Source of the DNA: Tetramitus jugosus
Lineage: Eukaryota > Heterolobosea > Eutetramitea > Acrasida > Vahlkampfiidae
Assembly (NCBI GenBank): GCA_937625935.1
Contig: OW569374.1
Coordinates: forward strand, 62,001 to 126,000
Reading direction: 5' to 3'
Length of the DNA stretch: 64,000 nt
The notes under the pieces are model-generated. The model was not told the origin of the DNA and searched no databases. It saw only the letters and a program-made list of their open reading frames with translations. A program made the translations under genes and the position numbers. Shown here one piece after another: positions 59,397 through 64,000 of this stretch (position 1 is its first letter; each line of letters begins with the position of its first letter).

Positions 59397-62300
59397 ATGA
59401 AAAAGGAAAGGATGGTTACTCCAAGATTCATTTCAATTGTGAGTTGTCTGTTATTGATTCTCATTGTGTCACAGTTTCACACTGGCTCACTAGTTTCTTG
59501 TTCTGATGAGTGGGAAGCGTGGAGATTCTTCACACCAATAACCAATGTGACAACTGAGTATACTCCGAACAGCAGAGAGGGTATCTTAGCTAGTGCAACA
59601 CTAGATGATATGGTTTACTTTGTTGGCTACTTGGACGATTCTAATCGTTCTATCGTTGGGGGCCAGAGCTACAATTACCCATCTACCTCCACATTCTTGG
59701 GCAAAATGGATTTGACAACTGGGGATGTTATCAAAATTGTTCAGATTGGTATCTACGAGAGTAGAAGTTGGGCCTTTTCCAATATTTACATCGATCAGGG
59801 TACTATATCTGTTACAGTGTCTGTTTACTGCAATGGAAGTACTGCAACAGAGTGCAAGTTTATGGTTGATAATTCCACGGTAGATAGTGTGACTTATCGT
59901 GCTGGATACATATTTGTTGGACAATTTACTACCGAATTGAAGTATTTAGGACACAAGGGTCTCGAGAATCAAGATGGTGGTTTGTATAGTCATGGACTTG
60001 TCAGTTTTCAATCTAAGAGTGTGGACGAGCAACATGTGTATATCTTGGCATCATACAAATGCCCTGCTGCAGCAACAAGTATTATCATCGATTCATTCAC
60101 TCTGAATTGTCAAGGTGGCACAACCCAAACAGCTCTAATCGTGCTCCAAAATCTCTCATTAGTTGAGAGGATTACTAATTACGTATCTGAACCTGGATAT
60201 TGTAAGCCAGGTGGATTGGCAATTGATACCACGTCAGGAGATTTGTACATTAGTATGACAGCTTCCATTTCTGAAAAATTCGTTCGTAATGGTGAAGTCA
60301 AACGAGATCCTGGTTATCTTATTAATTCCTTAATATTTCTCGAGATCCAGACCCAACTAGGAAACTCCACGTTTCTTTACGAGGAAAGAAGTACAACAAC
60401 TGCAGTAACTTCACTAGTACTAGGAAAAGAAGGATTTTATTTGGCTGGCACATTTAGTGATTCCCCACCATTCGCTTCAGAGGTTTCTGCTTGGGTGATT
60501 TCTGGTGGTTTTGTTTCTTATTTTAATTCGTCTTTGGTCGTGATGTGGACCAGAGTTTTAGGTGTAGAATTACTGATCACTGATCTTCCCACAGTCATAC
60601 AAGCGAGTGGTGCTGACGGAGGTATATTTCTTTCTGTTTCAACTTCATCTCAAAAGTTGATTGTTTATCAGCCGAACGGAGACATTATCAGAGAAGTTGA
60701 TCTCTCTGGACGTTCTTACACCTGGATTGTGTTTCTAACCGATACTGGTACAACGACACGTGAGAATATTTTAGAGGGAAGCCAAGGTCAAGTGTATAGA
60801 AGTCTTTCATCAATGACAAATTCCCTGCTCATTTCTGGATCATTCTCCAATCCTGGAGACTACAGTGGAAGAGGAGCGTTTATTGGCGAGTGGAACTACT
60901 CTCCTATATGTGATGGAGGATGTCACAATGGAACTTGCGAGAGAGATAATTATTGCAACTGCGATCCAGGATATTTAGGGAACGATTGCTTAAAGATCTC
61001 GTGCTTTGGGGTTTTATCTGAAGACCCATATGTGTGTTCTGGTAAAGGTGTATGTGAAGGTCCAAATACATGTGATTGCTATCCTGGCTATTCAGGTCAC
61101 GTGTGTGCTATAGAGCGGGATCCATTTGAGATTATAGTATCGAGTAATGGCAGTGGGATTTCCTGTATGATACCAAGCTACTATCCAGAAATCCTTTCAG
61201 GAATTCCTGTTTTTAATTTTACATGGCTTTTCATCCAGAATGGTGTTATTGCTGAGAGAGTTCCAATAGTTGGTCCTTCAGCTCTAGTATACTCACCTAC
61301 ACCATCAAAGATACACAATGGGGCTTACTCAATAGTTGGCGAATTGTATTATGAGGTATTAGGAAAAACCAGGTTTCGCAACTTGACTGTAACTGGCTTC
61401 GCAAGTTGTTCGATTTGCTTCTCTAGGCCTTCTATTAATTGTAGATATTCCTTAACACTGAGTAATAACATCAAAAACGAATCAATCACATCAATTAATC
61501 GAATGAAGAGCTATGAGGTAGCTTTAGTCAATCAAGATCTTGCCATCAACAATGTGATTTCTGGCCTCCAGCTCGAATGGCTGAGCTCAATCAATTCGCG
61601 TAAGACTAACATCCAAGTGACGTCTTCGAATTATTCGAACTCATTCATTTTATCTCCACTTGATTCTACAGGAATGAATCCCATTGACATTAGTATCACA
61701 CTGCGATTGAAGATTCCTTTCTTGGAGTGGCAAGTGATATCGTTCAAGTTAAAGATCCTCGCTTCAAAAGATATCACACCTACTAACACAATTCCCTTAA
61801 CAATTACACCACAGGAAGGTTACAGTCTTACAGACAATTTTGGTATTCAAGCCACAAATTGGGTAGGGAGCAGGTTGATCTATTCCTTTTCATATCTGGA
61901 TCTCTTCACAGGAGAATATGTGAGACTCGGGGAATCAACTTCTTCATCGATCACTACTGTCCTTCCCCCAGGTAATCATACCAATTCTGGTTTATCAGTT
62001 CGCGTTAAAGTATTGGATCCAGATAATGGAGACTTTGGCTCAGCTGAGCAGAAGATTATTGTGAAACCTGCTTTTGTTGCGGGTCTCTTATCACAGAAGT
62101 TGGATGAGTCGATAGAGAGCGGCAATTATACAACCACACTAACGATAGCAAGTCAAATTAGAGGAGCAACCGTCGAAGAGATAGAGGCGAATTCTAGTGA
62201 ACTCAAAGATGTTGTTCGTAGAATTCTTGATTATACAGCCACAAGAGTTGTACCTGACCCTGTCTCGATAGAGCAACAACTCCTTGTTGTTGATATGATA

Positions 62301-64000
62301 ACCAAGAATCATATTATCATGTCGAATCAAGATAAGGGAACTGCTCTCGATATCGCTCTTAACATAATCAACATTGATCGAGCAAACATATCTATCTCAT
62401 TTGTATCGAGCAGCGGATATCAGAAGGTTACAAATATCATTTCAAATGTTGCTCAAAATGGATTTACGAACAGAACTGTTGCAGAACAAGCAGTGCAAAC
62501 AGGAGAAAACTTGGCCAAGTTAATTGCGTCTGGATTGTTCGTTGGCGAGTCTCCCTCTATGTTCGTTGCCACTAATTTCAAACTTACTGTGGTCGTTGAT
62601 CAGACGTCGAGTATAGTTAACAAGTCGATTCAAACGAATGGTGGTACGATTGATTCGTTTTACATTCCGGTTCAGTTTACCGCTGATGTGGGTGAAGATG
62701 CTGTGTCGTCCTCAATTTTGGTTTTTCAGGATAATCCTTATGAGATAAGGCCAGATGGTACTCCTTCTTCAGGTGTATCAAGCCCTGTAATTGATATCAA
62801 ATTTAATAACTTGGATGGTGCTTTGCTTGCAGTGGCCAATCTGACCCAACCCCTACTCATCCATTTCAATAGAACAAAAGCCAAACAGCAAGGAGCTTGT
62901 CCAGAGGCCACGTTCCAATGTCGATATTGGAGTGAGTTAGAACACAGCTGGAAAACAGATGGATGTTACTGGATAGATAACGAGAATGAAGACTACATAT
63001 CGTGTGCCTGCAACCATACGACCAGTTTCTCAGCCTTTGTACTCGAAAAAGGTGATTCTTGTGTCGCTTATGCAGGTATTAAGATAACTGGTATCGTGTT
63101 TAATTCCATGTACTTTATCACCTGCATACCTATTTTGATTGGATTGTTTTTAATAAGCCAGCAACAACCCATGAGATCCAGATTTATAGCTCCCTTTATC
63201 GGTATTAGTGCAATCATTGTTGATAGTGTTGTTCAGGGATTGATTCGTAATTCACTATCGTTGGCACGAAAACAAGACGCATCAGATGCATTCTCATATG
63301 TTATCATGTTGACCGCCAACCCATTATTCGTGACAGCTTTATTTGTGTTCTTATGGCAACAGGTGAGGTTTCTATTGATGCAAAACATCTATTACTTGAT
63401 GCCATCAGCAAACAATTCATTCCAAAAGAAATTCATTCGTTTGAATCGAATACTAGCATCAAAGGCACTATTTCTGATTGTGACCTTGTGTGTCGGATCA
63501 TTGGTGCTTGCTTGTTTTGCCGTTCTAGTGGGCTTCGCAGCTCACTACAATAATACTGGAGCTGTGGAGAAGAGGAACACCGTTGTAATAGTTCAGGCAG
63601 TGTCATTTGCTGCGATGTTAATCTTAGTGTCATTGGGAATACTTTTTACTCTCATTGTTGATATTGTCTACTCAGTCAAGCAAGAATCTGCTTCGAAGAA
63701 AACCTTTGAAGATCATGCAAGCGAGCACAATCAACAAGTTCATGTGAAGAAGACCAAAGGACTAGGTCTGATGAAGAAGCACTTTATCAATGATCCATTA
63801 CTCTTTAGGACTGAGTCAGTCATTATCGTGATCGCTGTATTCGTAATCATTGTTCTCTATTCGATTGGTATTGCAACCATTATCGAGATGTCCAGAGCAA
63901 AGTCGCCAATTATGATTGTTCGAACAGTCATTGAAATCATACTCATGTTCACTAGGATCTTTGCATTCGGAGGATTTATCTTTGTGGTCAGTGTCAAGAG
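59397..64000 (+). CDS. EGF-REJ-GPS seven-helix receptor, 3' end beyond window
   Basis: An open frame of 1534 codons begins at 59397 and runs off the right edge. The start gives a signal peptide (ISIVSCLLLILIVSQ). Residues ~40-500 are beta-rich with repeated G-x-F/Y-L-A-G-T-F and ISGSFSN-type strands, propeller-like. Two EGF modules follow (CDGGCHNGTCERDNYCNCD from ~505; a second from ~530). Residues ~590-1100 resemble a REJ/GAIN-type stalk. A GPS motif is at ~1170-1220: CRYWSELEHSW, then GCYW, then CACNHTTSFSAF. Seven hydrophobic helices follow within the window (~1238-1532), for example ITGIVFNSMYFITCIPILIG and MIVRTVIEIILMFTRIFAFG. The order matches adhesion GPCR or polycystin-1-like receptors. 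The usual HL-S/T cleavage site is HT-T here, so self-cleavage is uncertain. Many N-glycosylation sequons are present. Confidence 0.85.
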   Translation, partial: MKKERMVTPRFISIVSCLLLILIVSQFHTGSLVSCSDEWEAWRFFTPITNVTTEYTPNSREGILASATLDDMVYFVGYLDDSNRSIVGGQSYNYPSTSTFLGKMDLTTGDVIKIVQIGIYESRSWAFSNIYIDQGTISVTVSVYCNGSTATECKFMVDNSTVDSVTYRAGYIFVGQFTTELKYLGHKGLENQDGGLYSHGLVSFQSKSVDEQHVYILASYKCPAAATSIIIDSFTLNCQGGTTQTALIVLQNLSLVERITNYVSEPGYCKPGGLAIDTTSGDLYISMTASISEKFVRNGEVKRDPGYLINSLIFLEIQTQLGNSTFLYEERSTTTAVTSLVLGKEGFYLAGTFSDSPPFASEVSAWVISGGFVSYFNSSLVVMWTRVLGVELLITDLPTVIQASGADGGIFLSVSTSSQKLIVYQPNGDIIREVDLSGRSYTWIVFLTDTGTTTRENILEGSQGQVYRSLSSMTNSLLISGSFSNPGDYSGRGAFIGEWNYSPICDGGCHNGTCERDNYCNCDPGYLGNDCLKISCFGVLSEDPYVCSGKGVCEGPNTCDCYPGYSGHVCAIERDPFEIIVSSNGSGISCMIPSYYPEILSGIPVFNFTWLFIQNGVIAERVPIVGPSALVYSPTPSKIHNGAYSIVGELYYEVLGKTRFRNLTVTGFASCSICFSRPSINCRYSLTLSNNIKNESITSINRMKSYEVALVNQDLAINNVISGLQLEWLSSINSRKTNIQVTSSNYSNSFILSPLDSTGMNPIDISITLRLKIPFLEWQVISFKLKILASKDITPTNTIPLTITPQEGYSLTDNFGIQATNWVGSRLIYSFSYLDLFTGEYVRLGESTSSSITTVLPPGNHTNSGLSVRVKVLDPDNGDFGSAEQKIIVKPAFVAGLLSQKLDESIESGNYTTTLTIASQIRGATVEEIEANSSELKDVVRRILDYTATRVVPDPVSIEQQLLVVDMITKNHIIMSNQDKGTALDIALNIINIDRANISISFVSSSGYQKVTNIISNVAQNGFTNRTVAEQAVQTGENLAKLIASGLFVGESPSMFVATNFKLTVVVDQTSSIVNKSIQTNGGTIDSFYIPVQFTADVGEDAVSSSILVFQDNPYEIRPDGTPSSGVSSPVIDIKFNNLDGALLAVANLTQPLLIHFNRTKAKQQGACPEATFQCRYWSELEHSWKTDGCYWIDNENEDYISCACNHTTSFSAFVLEKGDSCVAYAGIKITGIVFNSMYFITCIPILIGLFLISQQQPMRSRFIAPFIGISAIIVDSVVQGLIRNSLSLARKQDASDAFSYVIMLTANPLFVTALFVFLWQQVRFLLMQNIYYLMPSANNSFQKKFIRLNRILASKALFLIVTLCVGSLVLACFAVLVGFAAHYNNTGAVEKRNTVVIVQAVSFAAMLILVSLGILFTLIVDIVYSVKQESASKKTFEDHASEHNQQVHVKKTKGLGLMKKHFINDPLLFRTESVIIVIAVFVIIVLYSIGIATIIEMSRAKSPIMIVRTVIEIILMFTRIFAFGGFIFVVSVK

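Noticed and set aside
1-64000. CRISPR arrays, insertion sequences, attachment sites, riboswitches
   Set aside because: None is seen; the window is eukaryotic nuclear DNA with spliced genes and no terminal-inverted-repeat elements that I could find.

Overview
This window is nuclear DNA from a free-living amoeboflagellate, most probably Naegleria or a close heterolobosean. Seen directly: eukaryotic genes on both strands with short introns (58-233 nt, GT-AG, donors mostly GTATGT, GTAAGT or GTACGT), A/C-rich leaders full of AAC/CAA runs, Asn/Gln/Asp/Ser homopolymers, standard stop codons and closely spaced genes. The lineage call rests on gene content: actin machinery (ARPC2), a cilium protein (RP2), and a divergent alpha-tubulin without the Lys40 loop, the pattern described for the mitosis-specific tubulins of Naegleria. 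I cannot assign a species.

Layout. 1-8.4 kb: 3' part of a multipass membrane protein gene, PCID2 (four exons), a nucleotidyltransferase-fold protein, an F-box/MORN-like protein, a secreted solute-binding-protein-like protein, a small Cys-rich membrane protein and RP2. 8.4-16.2 kb: a 1955-residue CHD1 remodeller and ARPC2. 16.7-24.6 kb: a type I membrane protein, a long coiled-coil protein and a SAPS (PP6 regulatory subunit) protein. 24.6-33.2 kb: a MAP3K, a TPR-SGNH fusion and a DPP-IV-type peptidase. 33.4-44.1 kb: an unknown protein, a MATE transporter, a CHASE4-HAMP-PAS-RGS receptor, a coiled-coil His/Pro-rich protein and a KCTD-like BTB protein. 44.1-50.7 kb is the least orderly part: a decayed gene, an uncertain two-frame gene, an ACC-synthase-like aminotransferase, two identical inverted 5S rRNA genes around a PB1-UBA gene, and several gene scraps. 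50.7-64 kb: a PfkB sugar kinase, an initiator tRNA-Met, a MAPK with a TMY activation loop, mitotic-type alpha-tubulin, an RGS-START protein, a multipass membrane protein and the first 4.6 kb of a GPS-containing seven-helix receptor.

Functional themes. Signalling dominates: two RGS-domain proteins, one fused to an extracellular sensor, a GPS/7TM adhesion-type receptor, a MAP3K and a MAPK. These are the kinds of parts found in a G-protein/MAPK network, though co-location alone does not link them. Cell-cycle control is hinted at by E2F/DP-like motifs upstream of the alpha-tubulin and coiled-coil genes. Exon joins were derived by hand from splice signals, frame continuity and family similarity; no transcript evidence was available.
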